In this document: in pieces, positions 53,503-62,220 of the stretch
Position numbering within the stretch: the stretch's first letter is position 1
Layout of the letters: every line of letters begins with the position of its first letter
Assembly: GCF_003386795.1 (NCBI RefSeq)
Contig: NZ_QTUC01000001.1
Coordinates: 248,001-312,000, forward strand
DNA from: Thermasporomyces composti
GTDB taxonomy: Bacteria > Actinomycetota > Actinomycetes > Propionibacteriales > Actinopolymorphaceae
Direction: 5' to 3'
DNA: 64,000 bases
Notes under the pieces: model-generated
The model's input: the letters and a program-made list of their open reading frames with translations, nothing else
What the model was told of the DNA's origin: nothing
Database searches by the model: none
Made by a program: the position numbers and the translations under genes

Positions 53503-53898
53503 TCAGTGGGCGTGCACACCTCGGTAGTACTCGAAGACGAGACCCAGAACGGACACGGTGCCAACACCGACAGCGATGAGGAAAAGCCACCAACCGAACA
53601 CGACCCCGAGGACGGCGAGCGCCAGGGACAGACCGCAGTAGAGCGGCCACCAGCTGTGCGGGCTGAAGAAGCCCAGTTCGCCCGCCCCTTCCTCGATGTC
53701 GGCGTCCTTCCGGTCCTCAGGGCGCGGACCCACCCTCCGGGCGGTGATCAGGGTGTAGAAGCCGATGAGACCCGCCAACAACGTGCTCATCAGCAGCGCC
53801 GCGGTACCTGTCGGGTCATGCGACAGGAACCAGTACACAGGGGTGACCATCGCGAAGAACGCGGTCAAGCACAAGAAGATGAAACCTTCGATCTTCAC
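53503..53898 (-). CDS. ctaF: cytochrome c oxidase subunit IV (actinobacterial type)
   Basis: A 131-residue membrane protein with four predicted helices, e.g. [22 protein letters not shown] and [28 protein letters not shown], separated by a charged loop. This is the actinobacteria-specific fourth subunit of the aa3 oxidase. Its start overlaps the ctaD stop by four bases, so it is translated with it. Length and topology match CtaF. Confidence 0.93.
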   Translation of the reverse strand: MKIEGFIFLCLTAFFAMVTPVYWFLSHDPTGTAALLMSTLLAGLIGFYTLITARRVGPRPEDRKDADIEEGAGELGFFSPHSWWPLYCGLSLALAVLGVVFGWWLFLIAVGVGTVSVLGLVFEYYRGVHAH

Positions 53899-55664
53899 GA
53901 CTGCCCCTCCTGCTGCGTGCTGATCTGCTCGACGTGGTCTCGCCGGCCCGCCGTCTCCGGCGCGTCCGGGCCTCCCGCGCCGACGGAGGCGAGCTCCGCC
54001 ATCACCACCTCAGGGTGCCGCAGGTCGAACGCCGGGCTCTCGGAGCGGATCCGCGGGATCGAGGTGAAGTTGTGCCGGGGTGGCGGGCAGGAGGTGGCCC
54101 ACTCCAGGGACCGGCCCCAACCCCACGGGTCGTCCACCTGCACCTTCGGGCTCCTGCGCGTCCGGAGGACGTTGACGAGGAACGGCAGGGTCGACATCCC
54201 CAGCAGGAACGCACCCACGGTCGAGACCATGTTGAGCACCGTCCAGCCGTCCTCGACGAGGTAGTCGGCATAGCGGCGGGGCATCCCCTCCGCGCCGAGG
54301 ATGTGCTGGACGAAGAACGTGGTGTGGAAGCCCACGAACAGCGTCCAGAAGTGGATCTTGCCGAGGCGCTCGTCGAGCATCCGCCCGGTCATCTTCGGCC
54401 ACCAGAAGTAAAAGCCCGCGAACATCGCGAACACCACCGTGCCGAAGACCGTGTAGTGGAAGTGCGCCACGACGAAGTAGGTGTCGCTGACGTGGAAGTC
54501 CAGCGGCGGCGACGCCAGGATCACACCGGTGAGGCCGCCGAAGAGGAACGTGACCAAGAAGCCGATCGTCCACAGCATCGGGGTCTGGAAGCTCAACGAC
54601 CCCTGCCACATCGTCCCGATCCAGTTGAAGAACTTGATGCCCGTGGGCACCGCGATCAGGAACGTCATGAACGAGAAGAACGGCAGGTTGACGGCCCCGG
54701 TCACGAACATGTGGTGCGCCCACACGGCCATCGACAGCGCCGCGATGCCCAACGTGGCGAGGACCATGCCGACGTAGCCGAAGAGCGGCTTGCGGCTGAA
54801 GACCGGCACGATCTCGCTGATGATGCCGAAGAACGGCAGCGCGATGATGTAGACCTCGGGGTGGCCGAAGAACCAGAACAGGTGCTGCCATAGCAGCGCT
54901 CCGCCGTGGGCGGCGTCGAACACGTGGCCGCCGAGCCGGCGGTCGAACTCCAGCATGAGCAGCGCGCCGGCCAGCATGGGGAAGACGAGCAGCACCAGGA
55001 TGCTGGTCACCAGGACGTTCCAGGTGAAGATCGGCATCCGGAACATCGTCATGCCCGGCGCCCGCATGCAGAAGATCGTCGTAACGAAGTTGACGCTCCC
55101 GAGGATCGTCCCCAGACCACCCAGGTAGAGGCCCATGATCCACAGGTCCCCGCCAACACCAGGCGACCGCACGGCGTCGGCGAGCGGGACGTAGGCGGTC
55201 CAGCCGAACGACGGGGCGCCGCCGGGGACGATGAAGGAGGAGAAGGCGATCAGTCCGCCGAACAAGAACAGCCAGTAGCTGAACATGTTGAGGCGCGGGA
55301 ACGCCACGTCCGGCGACCCGATCTGCAGCGGCATGATGACGTTCGCGAAGCCGACGAACAGCGGTGTCGCGAACAGGAACAGCATGATCGTGCCGTGCAT
55401 GGTGAAGAGCTGGTTGAACACCTCTTCACCGGTGCCGGACTTGAAGATCTGCATGCCCGGGACCGCGAGCTCGGCCCGCATGAACAGGGCCATCAGGCCG
55501 GCGACGAGGAAGAAGGCGAAGGACGTGATCAGGTAGAGGTACCCGATCTTCTTGTGGTCCGTGGTGGTGAGCCAGTCGACCACCACGCTGCCGATCCGGC
55601 GCTCTCGTCGTGGCGACTCGAGCGCGATCTGGGTCTGCGTTGGCCGATCACCGAGAATGGTCAC
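53895..55664 (-). CDS. ctaD: cytochrome c oxidase subunit I
   Basis: A 589-residue oxidase subunit with 12 membrane helices. It carries the haem and copper ligands: [12 protein letters not shown] (haem a His), [11 protein letters not shown] (CuB His cross-linked to Tyr), AHHMFVTG (CuB His pair) and [11 protein letters not shown] (haem a3 and a His). The GTG at 55664 overlaps the ctaC stop. It contains the site of oxygen reduction and the proton channels. Length is as expected. Confidence 0.97.
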   Translation of the reverse strand: MTILGDRPTQTQIALESPRRERRIGSVVVDWLTTTDHKKIGYLYLITSFAFFLVAGLMALFMRAELAVPGMQIFKSGTGEEVFNQLFTMHGTIMLFLFATPLFVGFANVIMPLQIGSPDVAFPRLNMFSYWLFLFGGLIAFSSFIVPGGAPSFGWTAYVPLADAVRSPGVGGDLWIMGLYLGGLGTILGSVNFVTTIFCMRAPGMTMFRMPIFTWNVLVTSILVLLVFPMLAGALLMLEFDRRLGGHVFDAAHGGALLWQHLFWFFGHPEVYIIALPFFGIISEIVPVFSRKPLFGYVGMVLATLGIAALSMAVWAHHMFVTGAVNLPFFSFMTFLIAVPTGIKFFNWIGTMWQGSLSFQTPMLWTIGFLVTFLFGGLTGVILASPPLDFHVSDTYFVVAHFHYTVFGTVVFAMFAGFYFWWPKMTGRMLDERLGKIHFWTLFVGFHTTFFVQHILGAEGMPRRYADYLVEDGWTVLNMVSTVGAFLLGMSTLPFLVNVLRTRRSPKVQVDDPWGWGRSLEWATSCPPPRHNFTSIPRIRSESPAFDLRHPEVVMAELASVGAGGPDAPETAGRRDHVEQISTQQEGQS

Positions 55665-56548
55665 TTCGCCGCTCCCTGAGCTTCGGACACCAGGCCATGC
55701 TGCGTCGTGGCCCGTGCGCCGCCAACAGCCTCACCCGTCTGTCCGCGGGCTCGCAGCTCACGCAAGTGCTCGGCGAACTCCTCCCGACTCACGACGTGGA
55801 CGTTGAAGAGCATCCTCGCGTGGTAGCTGCCACACAGCTCGGCGCACTTGCCCGCGAACACACCCTCCTTGGTCGGGGTGAGCTCGAAGTAGTTCTCATG
55901 CCCCGGGATGACGTCCATCTTGAACAGGAACGCGGGGATGAAGAACGAGTGGATGACGTCAGGCGACTCCAGCTGGAACCCGACCTTCTCCCCGACCGGC
56001 AGGTACAGGGTCGGGAGACGGTCAGGCGTCCCGGACTCCCAGACCGCCCCGGCCTCCGGCGCCGCACGGCCAGGCCGGTCGAGGTAGTTGAAGGTCCAGC
56101 TCCACTGCTGACCCACGACCCGGATGACATTCGCGGGCGGGTCGTTGCGGTCGACCTTCAGGATGGCGTTCTGGTCACGAACGGTGAAGTAGAACAGCAC
56201 GCCGATGATGACGAACGGCACCACCGAGTAGAGGATCTCGATCGGCAGGTGGTAGCGCGTCTGCGGCGGGATCTTGTCATCGCGACGGCGGTAGGCGATG
56301 ACGGACCAGATGATGAGTCCCCACACCAGCAGGCCGACGCACGCGGCGGCGATCCACGCGCCCTGCCATAGGTTCAGGACGTGGGTCGCCCGGTCGCTGG
56401 CCGGAGCCGGCAAACCGAGGCGCGACCAATTCCCGCCGCCCTGGCCCGCGCAACCGCTCAGCGAGACCAGTGCCACACCGGCGAGTGACGCCACGCTCGC
56501 CCACCGCCGGGCGCGGCGCGGCATCCGATCGTCAGGGTTCGACCTCAC
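55661..56548 (-). CDS. ctaC: cytochrome c oxidase subunit II
   Basis: A 295-residue lipoprotein subunit with a CuA centre. The signal peptide ends with lipobox LSGC (about residue 33); two helices follow (about 65-95 and 110-130), then the cupredoxin domain. CuA ligands are seen in [12 protein letters not shown], and the electron-entry aromatic motif is [11 protein letters not shown] chose the GTG at 56548, preceded by an AAGGAG run; an upstream TTG at 56584 is less likely. It receives electrons from QcrC in the supercomplex. First gene of ctaC-ctaD-ctaF. Confidence 0.95.
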   Translation of the reverse strand: MRSNPDDRMPRRARRWASVASLAGVALVSLSGCAGQGGGNWSRLGLPAPASDRATHVLNLWQGAWIAAACVGLLVWGLIIWSVIAYRRRDDKIPPQTRYHLPIEILYSVVPFVIIGVLFYFTVRDQNAILKVDRNDPPANVIRVVGQQWSWTFNYLDRPGRAAPEAGAVWESGTPDRLPTLYLPVGEKVGFQLESPDVIHSFFIPAFLFKMDVIPGHENYFELTPTKEGVFAGKCAELCGSYHARMLFNVHVVSREEFAEHLRELRARGQTGEAVGGARATTQHGLVSEAQGAAK

Positions 56549-56927
56549 CGGACGCCTTTCTCCTTGGGATCCGTCCGTCGCCAACGGCCCTGGGGCCCCG
56601 GCGTACGGCGTGGAACGTCTCTGTCGGGACAGACCCTACTCGGCGGCTCGTGAGCGGTGGTGACGTACCCCGTGTCGGCCGGGTCACACCACCGTGAGCG
56701 GATGGTAGGTGACCGGGTCACGGCACGGAACCCATGCCCTCGTCGCGACGTCCCACCCTCGAGTCCACCCATGAGGCCCGGCCCACGCCCCGGGGATGTC
56801 CGTGACTCCCGGCCGTCAGTGGCCCTCGCGACCCGACGATCGGCGAGGTCGGACGCTGCTCTCACCACAGCACCTGTCCCGATCCCAGCACCAGGGCGGG
56901 AGCCACCATGGGGAAGTGAGGTGTCCG
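56549..56927. other. divergent intergenic region between ctaC and a lipoprotein gene
   Basis: About 380 bases with no convincing gene. It should contain the ctaCDF promoter. The only notable element is a dyad, GTGACC-G-GGTCAC (56709-56721), with partly similar GGTGAC/GGTCAC half sites about 50 bases away (56669-56690); these may be operator half sites. Confidence 0.45.
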
Positions 56928-57515
56928 GTGGCCAACCGCTCGTCGACCTCCCTCGGCGTTCGCGCGCTGACCCTCGTGGCGATCCTGGCCGCGATACTCT
57001 CCGCGTGCGGAGATGAGCGGAGTGTGAGTACGGCAGCCCGGCGGGGGAGTCAGGCCCGGACGCCGACGCCGCAGGCCACGACACCGTCGCGTCCCGCGAC
57101 CCCACCTTCCCCACCTGCCACGTCACCGACTCGAACACCGGACACGGAAGCTCGAACGCCGGGCACGGAACCCCCGCGGACCCCACCGCGCTCGCGCGCG
57201 ACACCGCCCGACGCCACAGGTGAGCTGCTCCGAATCTCCGCGGCGGAGTCGACCGGGGATGGACGGAGCCTCCAGCTGACCTACACCCTGCCCACTCCCT
57301 GCTCGCCCGGCCTGCGCGAGGCACACGTCACCGAGCGTCCCGACGAGGTCGTCGTCACGCTGTACCGACGCTCGCCTCGCCCCGGGGACGAGGGTGTGTT
57401 CTGCTCCCAGGTCCTCACCGAGAAGTCCGTCACGGTGAGGCTCGAGCGGCCGCTCGGCGACCGCACGTTGGTCGACGGCTCCTCGGGGAGCCAGGTCCCG
57501 GTAGCGCGGCGCTGA
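56928..57515 (+). CDS. secreted lipoprotein of unknown function
   Basis: A 195-residue lipoprotein: signal peptide with lipobox LSAC (Cys at about 24), then a Thr/Pro/Arg-rich linker with TPT and TPS repeats (about 35-100), and a C-terminal ~90-residue domain with two Cys (CSPG and FCSQ) that could pair. I do not recognise the domain; it may be a small beta-sandwich. The GTG at 56928 has GAGG upstream. It stands alone between the divergent ctaC operon and the aldo-keto reductase gene. Confidence 0.75.
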   Translation: MANRSSTSLGVRALTLVAILAAILSACGDERSVSTAARRGSQARTPTPQATTPSRPATPPSPPATSPTRTPDTEARTPGTEPPRTPPRSRATPPDATGELLRISAAESTGDGRSLQLTYTLPTPCSPGLREAHVTERPDEVVVTLYRRSPRPGDEGVFCSQVLTEKSVTVRLERPLGDRTLVDGSSGSQVPVARR

Positions 57516-57747
57516 GCCGCGGGTCACCCACGCCGACCCATCCGGCGGGGGCGGTGGCCTCACCAGCTCGGGACAGACCGGCGTCCGCACGCGGACGTCG
57601 ATCTAGAACGACACCTTTCCGGCATTACACTCCCCTGGCAGCTCGCCACGTGACAGGACGTCCTGGTCGGACAGCGGGACGCGGGGCGGGCCGACGAGCC
57701 GACAGGTGCGCGCCAACCTGGTGCGCCCGCGAGTGGAGCGAGGGCAC

Positions 57748-58728
57748 ATGGGCAAGCAGGCCACCGAACGGCGCACCTTGGGCCGCAGCGGCGTCGAGGT
57801 CACCTGCCTGAGCCTGGGGACCGCGCCGCTCGGCGGACTCTTCCGACACGTCGAGGACGACACGGCCATCGCGGTCGTGAAGGCGGCGCTCGACGCGGGG
57901 CTCAACTACATCGACACCGCACCGCTGTACGGCCACGGCGTCGCCGAGCGGCGGGTCGGGGCCGCGCTAGCCGCGGCAGGCGTCGAGCGTTCGTCGTACG
58001 TGCTGTCCACGAAGGTGGGCCGGCTCATCGTCGACAATCCCGCCGGCGACTCGGACGGCTACGCCGACGCGCCGCCGTCCGAAGCGATCTTCGACTTCAC
58101 CCCTGACGGGATCCGACGGTCGTTGGAGGAGAGCCTGGAGCGCCTCGGGCTCAGCGCGGTGGATGTGGTCTACATCCACGACCCCGATGACTACGAGGAG
58201 CAAGCGCTCAAGGTCGCCTACCCCGTGCTCCACGAGCTGCGCGAGCAAGGGGTGGTCAAAGCGATCGGCACGGGCATGAACCAGTCCCGGATCCCCACTC
58301 GTTTCGTGCGCGAGACCGACATCGATGTCGTCCTCCTCGCCGGTCGCTACACCCTGCTCGACCAGACCGGCGCGGCGGACCTGCTGCCCGCCTGCCTGGA
58401 GCGAGGTACCTCGATCGTCATCGGCGGCGTCTACAACTCGGGTCTGCTCGCCGACCCGCGTCCGGGCGCGACGTTCAACTACGCTCCCGCCCCACCCGAG
58501 CTCATCGCCCGGGCGCAGGAGCTGGAGCGCGTCTGCCAGGCCCACGACGTGCCGCTCAAGGCGGCCGCGATCCAGTTCCCCCTCGCCCACCCGGCGGTGG
58601 CGACCGTGCTGACCGGCGCCCGCGACGTCAGGGAGCTGACCGAGAACCTCGCGATGATGGAGTACGACATCCCCGACGCGCTGTGGGACGACCTGGCAGA
58701 GGTGGGGGTGCACCGCTATGGCCGCTGA
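57748..58728 (+). CDS. aldo/keto reductase, L-fucose dehydrogenase-like
   Basis: A 326-residue NAD(P)-dependent AKR. Visible are RTLGRSGVEVTCLSLGTAPLGG, the catalytic Asp and Tyr in YIDTAPLYGHGVAE, Lys in STKVGR, and His in YIHDPDD. The closest branch is D-threo-aldose 1-dehydrogenase/L-fucose dehydrogenase, oxidising the sugar to its 1,5-lactone. The ATG at 57748 has GAGG upstream and is favoured over a start 14 codons earlier. It overlaps the next gene by 11 bases, and that gene encodes a lactonase-type amidohydrolase, which fits the predicted product. Confidence 0.88.
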   Translation: MGKQATERRTLGRSGVEVTCLSLGTAPLGGLFRHVEDDTAIAVVKAALDAGLNYIDTAPLYGHGVAERRVGAALAAAGVERSSYVLSTKVGRLIVDNPAGDSDGYADAPPSEAIFDFTPDGIRRSLEESLERLGLSAVDVVYIHDPDDYEEQALKVAYPVLHELREQGVVKAIGTGMNQSRIPTRFVRETDIDVVLLAGRYTLLDQTGAADLLPACLERGTSIVIGGVYNSGLLADPRPGATFNYAPAPPELIARAQELERVCQAHDVPLKAAAIQFPLAHPAVATVLTGARDVRELTENLAMMEYDIPDALWDDLAEVGVHRYGR

Positions 58729-59662
58729 GGAGGGCCGCCCCGCCCCGGCACAGCCATCCAACACCTCCTCGGCTGAGGAACCGGACGCCACACCACCGAG
58801 CTCAGCTCGGGGCGACGCCGGGCGGGTCGACGCCCACCATCACGTGTGGGACCTGTCCGTGCGGCCGGAACCCTGGATCACCGGGGACGCCATGGCGCCG
58901 ATCGCCCGCACCTTCACCGTGGACGACCTCGCGCCGCACGCCGCCGCGGCTGGCGTGACCACCACCGTGCTCGTCCAGACGGTGAGCGAGATCGACCAGA
59001 CTCGCGACTTCCTGGCCTTGGCGGCGAGCTCCGATCTGGTGGGCGCGGTCACCGGATGGGTGGACCTCACCTCGCCCTCCGTGGCCGACGACCTCGCCGC
59101 GCTGCGGGACGCTCCAGGCGGTGAATACCTCCGGGCGATCCGCCACGGGGTGCAGAGCGAGCCCGACCCGGCGTGGTTGTGCCGGCCCGACGTCCGACGC
59201 GGTCTTCGGGCGGTCGCCAACGCGGGTCTTCGGTACGAGCTGCTGACCTACCCCGTCCAGCTGCCAGCGGTCTTGTCCACGGTCGCCGACCTGCCGGAGC
59301 TGTCGTTCGTCCTCGACCACTGCTCCAAACCCGCGATCGCCGCCGGCCAGATGCATCCGTGGGCCGACCAGATCCGCGAGCTGGCCCGCCTGCCGAACGT
59401 CACCTGCAAGCTGTCCGGTCTGGTCACCGAGGCGGACTGGGCGACGTGGGACGTCGCCACGTTACGCCCGTACGTCGAGGTGGTGCTCGAAGCGTTCGGG
59501 CCCGAGCGAGTGATGTTCGGCTCCGACTGGCCGGTGTGCCTGCTCGCCTCGTCCTACGCGGACTGGGTCGCGGCGGCGGAGGAGCTGACCGCCCACCTGT
59601 CCGAAGCCGAGCGGGCCGCGATCTTCGGTGGCACCGCTCGACGCTTCTACGACCTCGCCTGA
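58718..59662 (+). CDS. amidohydrolase family 2, L-fuconolactonase-like
   Basis: A 314-residue TIM-barrel hydrolase. Metal-binding HHH is in VDAHHHVWDLS, a later His lies in VLDHCSKPAI, and the catalytic Asp/Trp are in MFGSDWPVCLL. This pattern is that of the COG3618 lactonase group (L-fuconolactonase, 4-sulfomuconolactonase). The first ~35 residues are a low-complexity extension. It is translationally coupled to the upstream AKR, so the pair probably converts a sugar (L-fucose or similar) to its acid. Confidence 0.88.
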   Translation: MAAEEGRPAPAQPSNTSSAEEPDATPPSSARGDAGRVDAHHHVWDLSVRPEPWITGDAMAPIARTFTVDDLAPHAAAAGVTTTVLVQTVSEIDQTRDFLALAASSDLVGAVTGWVDLTSPSVADDLAALRDAPGGEYLRAIRHGVQSEPDPAWLCRPDVRRGLRAVANAGLRYELLTYPVQLPAVLSTVADLPELSFVLDHCSKPAIAAGQMHPWADQIRELARLPNVTCKLSGLVTEADWATWDVATLRPYVEVVLEAFGPERVMFGSDWPVCLLASSYADWVAAAEELTAHLSEAERAAIFGGTARRFYDLA

Positions 59663-59771
59663 CCTCGCCGGCTCTCGCCCGTCGTCCCAGCGCGACGAGC
59701 GCCGAGGCAAGTCGTCCGCGAGGTGCTGACCCAGGCCACGTCTTCGACCACGGCGGTGCTAGAAACCGGCC

Positions 59772-61238
59772 ATGAGTTTGCGCATCGGCATCGCCGGCAT
59801 GTCCACCGAGTCCAGCACCTTCGCGCCCCACCGGACGACGCTCGACGACTTCCGCGTCGCGCGCGGTGCGGAGCTCGCAGACCGTTACCCGTTCCTCCGG
59901 GACTGGCGTCTGCCAGGACGGACGGACGTGGAGTTCGTCCCCCTCCTGCAGGCGTCGGCGCTCCCGGGCGGACAGGTGCTGCCCGAGGTCTACGACACGC
60001 TGGAGGCGGAGATCCTCGACCTGATTCGCGCCGCCGTCGCCGAGCGACCCTTCGATGGGTTCTACTTCGACATCCACGGCGCGATGGCGGTCGAGGGCCG
60101 GCGTGACGCCGAGGCCCGCCTAGCCCGACGCATCCGGGAGCTCGTCGGTCCCCGCTGTCTGATCTCGGCCTCGATGGACCTGCACGGACAGGTCTCGCGT
60201 GACCTCGTGGAGACAGTCGACCTCCTCACCGCGTACCGGACGGCGCCCCACATCGACTACCTCGAGACCCGCGAGCGGGCTGTTCGCACTCTCGTCCGCT
60301 GCCTCACCGAGGGCATCCGACCGGTGCGCGCGTGGGTGCGGGTGCCCGTGCTGCTGCCTGGGGAGAAGACGAGCACGCGGGTCGAACCGGCGCGGTCGAT
60401 CTACGCCACCCTCCCGGAGATCGAGCGTCAGCCGGGCGTCCTCGACGCGTCGTTGTGGGTCGGGTACGCCTGGGCGGACGAGCCGCGGTCCGCGGCCACC
60501 GTCGTGGTCTCCGGCACCGATCGGCAGGCCGTCACCGCGCACGCCGAGCGACTCGCCCGTGCGTGGTGGGATGCCCGGCACCAGTTCGAGTTCTGCGCGC
60601 CCGCCGGTCCCGCGGACTGGTGCGTCGCTCAGGCGCTCGCCTCCGACCAGCGCCCCTTCTTCATCAGCGACTCCGGCGACAACCCGACCGGTGGTGGCTC
60701 GAACGACGTGGCCTGGTTCCTCGGCCACTTGCTCGCCACGCCGCAGCTGGCCTCCGGCGAGCGGACGGCGATCTGGGCCAGCTGTGTCGCTCCCGACGCG
60801 GTCCGCGCCTGCGTGCAGGCCGGTGTCGGCGGATCGGTGCGTGTCGAGGTCGGCGGCTGCTTCGGCGGGGGTGACCCGGTCACCGTCTCCGGCACGGTGA
60901 CCCACGTCGAGCACGCCGACCCTGTCGGCGGTGACATCGCCGTCGTGCGCTCCGGGGGCGTCCACGCCGTCCTCACCAGCCGCCGGAAGCCGTTCCACTA
61001 CGTCGCGGACCTGGAAAAGCTCGGACTTGACCCCGCGCAACACGACATCACAGCCGTGAAGATCGGCTATCTCCAGCCCGACCTCTACCAGGCCGCCAAG
61101 GGCTGGGTCCTCGCGTTGACTCCTGGCGGTGTCGACCAGGACCTGAACCGGCTCGAGTATCGGCACGTGCTGCGCCCCATCCATCCGCTCGACCCCGAGA
61201 TGGCCGAGCCCGACCTGTCCGCGGTGCTCTTCGGCTAA
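59772..61238 (+). CDS. M81-family metallopeptidase (MlrC-like)
   Basis: A 488-residue enzyme of the M81 family, named after microcystinase MlrC. The family is recognisable from GIAGMSTESSTFAPHRTTLDDF at the start, FDIHGAMAVEG (metal-binding Asp/His), RTAPHIDYLETRERAVR, and SDSGDNPTGGGSNDVAWFL in the second domain. Most members in soil actinobacteria have unknown substrates and lie near sugar or amino-acid ABC genes, as here. It lies 109 bases after the lactonase gene and 235 bases before an ABC operon on the same strand. Confidence 0.88.
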   Translation: MSLRIGIAGMSTESSTFAPHRTTLDDFRVARGAELADRYPFLRDWRLPGRTDVEFVPLLQASALPGGQVLPEVYDTLEAEILDLIRAAVAERPFDGFYFDIHGAMAVEGRRDAEARLARRIRELVGPRCLISASMDLHGQVSRDLVETVDLLTAYRTAPHIDYLETRERAVRTLVRCLTEGIRPVRAWVRVPVLLPGEKTSTRVEPARSIYATLPEIERQPGVLDASLWVGYAWADEPRSAATVVVSGTDRQAVTAHAERLARAWWDARHQFEFCAPAGPADWCVAQALASDQRPFFISDSGDNPTGGGSNDVAWFLGHLLATPQLASGERTAIWASCVAPDAVRACVQAGVGGSVRVEVGGCFGGGDPVTVSGTVTHVEHADPVGGDIAVVRSGGVHAVLTSRRKPFHYVADLEKLGLDPAQHDITAVKIGYLQPDLYQAAKGWVLALTPGGVDQDLNRLEYRHVLRPIHPLDPEMAEPDLSAVLFG

Positions 61239-61240
61239 CC

Positions 61241-61287
61241 GCATCCACGACCGGGGCATGATCGCGTCCAGCTCGGGGCGTGGATGC
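61241..61287 (+). terminator. long-loop hairpin after the M81 gene
   Basis: GCATCCACG (61241-61249) pairs perfectly with CGTGGATGC (61279-61287), two bases after the stop at 61238. The 29-base loop is long, so termination strength is uncertain. Confidence 0.45.
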
Positions 61288-61312
61288 TGCGCCGACAGTG
61301 ATCGTCACTTAG

Positions 61313-61338
61313 GGTGGTACCTCCCGTCTGGTACCGCC
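61313..61338 (+). promoter_or_regulatory. dyad GGTGGTACC/GGTACCGCC upstream of the ABC operon
   Basis: GGTGGTACC (61313-61321) and GGTACCGCC (61330-61338) form an imperfect inverted repeat directly after a TAGGGT box (61310-61315). A third GGTACC lies at 61392-61397. The position next to a possible -10 box suggests an operator for the transporter operon. Confidence 0.4.
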
Positions 61339-61473
61339 CATGCACGGACCGTCGACGTACGGCCGTCGAGTCACAAGGCGTGGCCATCCGCGGTACCAGC
61401 GACCGCGAGAACCGAGGACCGACGAGACCGAGGATCGGGGCGCGGCAACCTCGCCCGCCCCTGAGGGAGCGGC

Positions 61474-62220
61474 ATGGTCGGACTGAGGCTGGAAAGCCTC
61501 CGCGTCGCTGGGGTGTGCCCGGAGCTGACCCTCGACGTGCCCGTCGGCGTGATCCGCGCAGCGGTCGTCAGCGACCAGGCCGCCGTCCACGCGCTCGCCA
61601 ACGCCGTCGTCGGCCTGGACCGCACTCAATCAGCCGGTCGAGTCCTCGTCGATGGCGTGGACGTCTGGCAGCAGCACGTCGACCACCGCAGACGTCGGCG
61701 GCACCGCACGGGTCGGCACTGCCCGGTCCGGCTGGTGCCAGCGGCTGGGGGCCTTGTGCCGGGAATCACCGTCGCCGAGAACATGTGGCGGCTCCGATGC
61801 CCGACCGCCCGGGTGTCGAAGGCGTTGGGAACGGTGATGACCCAGGAGGTCGCCGCCACGCTCGACATGGCGGACCTGCTCGACCGTCGTCCCGAGCACC
61901 TCAGCGCCAACGAGCGCCGACTCGCCGGCCTGGCGCTGGCCCTGTGCTGGGAGCCGATCGCCATCGTCATCGAGGACACACCCGACCACCCGACCTGGCA
62001 CGCGGTTCTGGAAGAGCCCCGGCGCCGTCGGGTGCCCTCGGCCGAGCTGACGTCGTCCAAGGCCGAAGCGGTGCTCGCCAACGTCGCGGTGCTCGTCATC
62101 ACGACCGATGCCGCCAGGGTGTGGCAGCTGGACCACGATCCGGTGTGGCTCGAACCAAACCTGGTAACGGTCGGACGCTCGGCGGCGACGTCCTCCACCG
62201 GGAGGGCCGACGATGCGTAG
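61474..62220 (+). CDS. degenerate ABC-ATPase-like protein without Walker A
   Basis: A 248-residue protein that follows the ABC-ATPase layout but lacks catalytic motifs. The N-terminal strand LTLDVPVGVIRAAVV is followed not by GxxGxGKS but by SDQAAVHA, then VVGLDRTQSAGRVLVDGVDVW as in true ATPases. The signature is LSANERRLAGLALAL instead of LSGGQ, and the Walker B position reads IVIEDTPDHP without the Asp-Glu pair. ATP hydrolysis is thus improbable. The stop overlaps the binding-protein gene by eight bases, so it belongs to a transporter operon. No frameshift is seen that would restore the motifs. Role unknown: perhaps a structural or regulatory subunit. Confidence 0.75.
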   Translation: MVGLRLESLRVAGVCPELTLDVPVGVIRAAVVSDQAAVHALANAVVGLDRTQSAGRVLVDGVDVWQQHVDHRRRRRHRTGRHCPVRLVPAAGGLVPGITVAENMWRLRCPTARVSKALGTVMTQEVAATLDMADLLDRRPEHLSANERRLAGLALALCWEPIAIVIEDTPDHPTWHAVLEEPRRRRVPSAELTSSKAEAVLANVAVLVITTDAARVWQLDHDPVWLEPNLVTVGRSAATSSTGRADDA

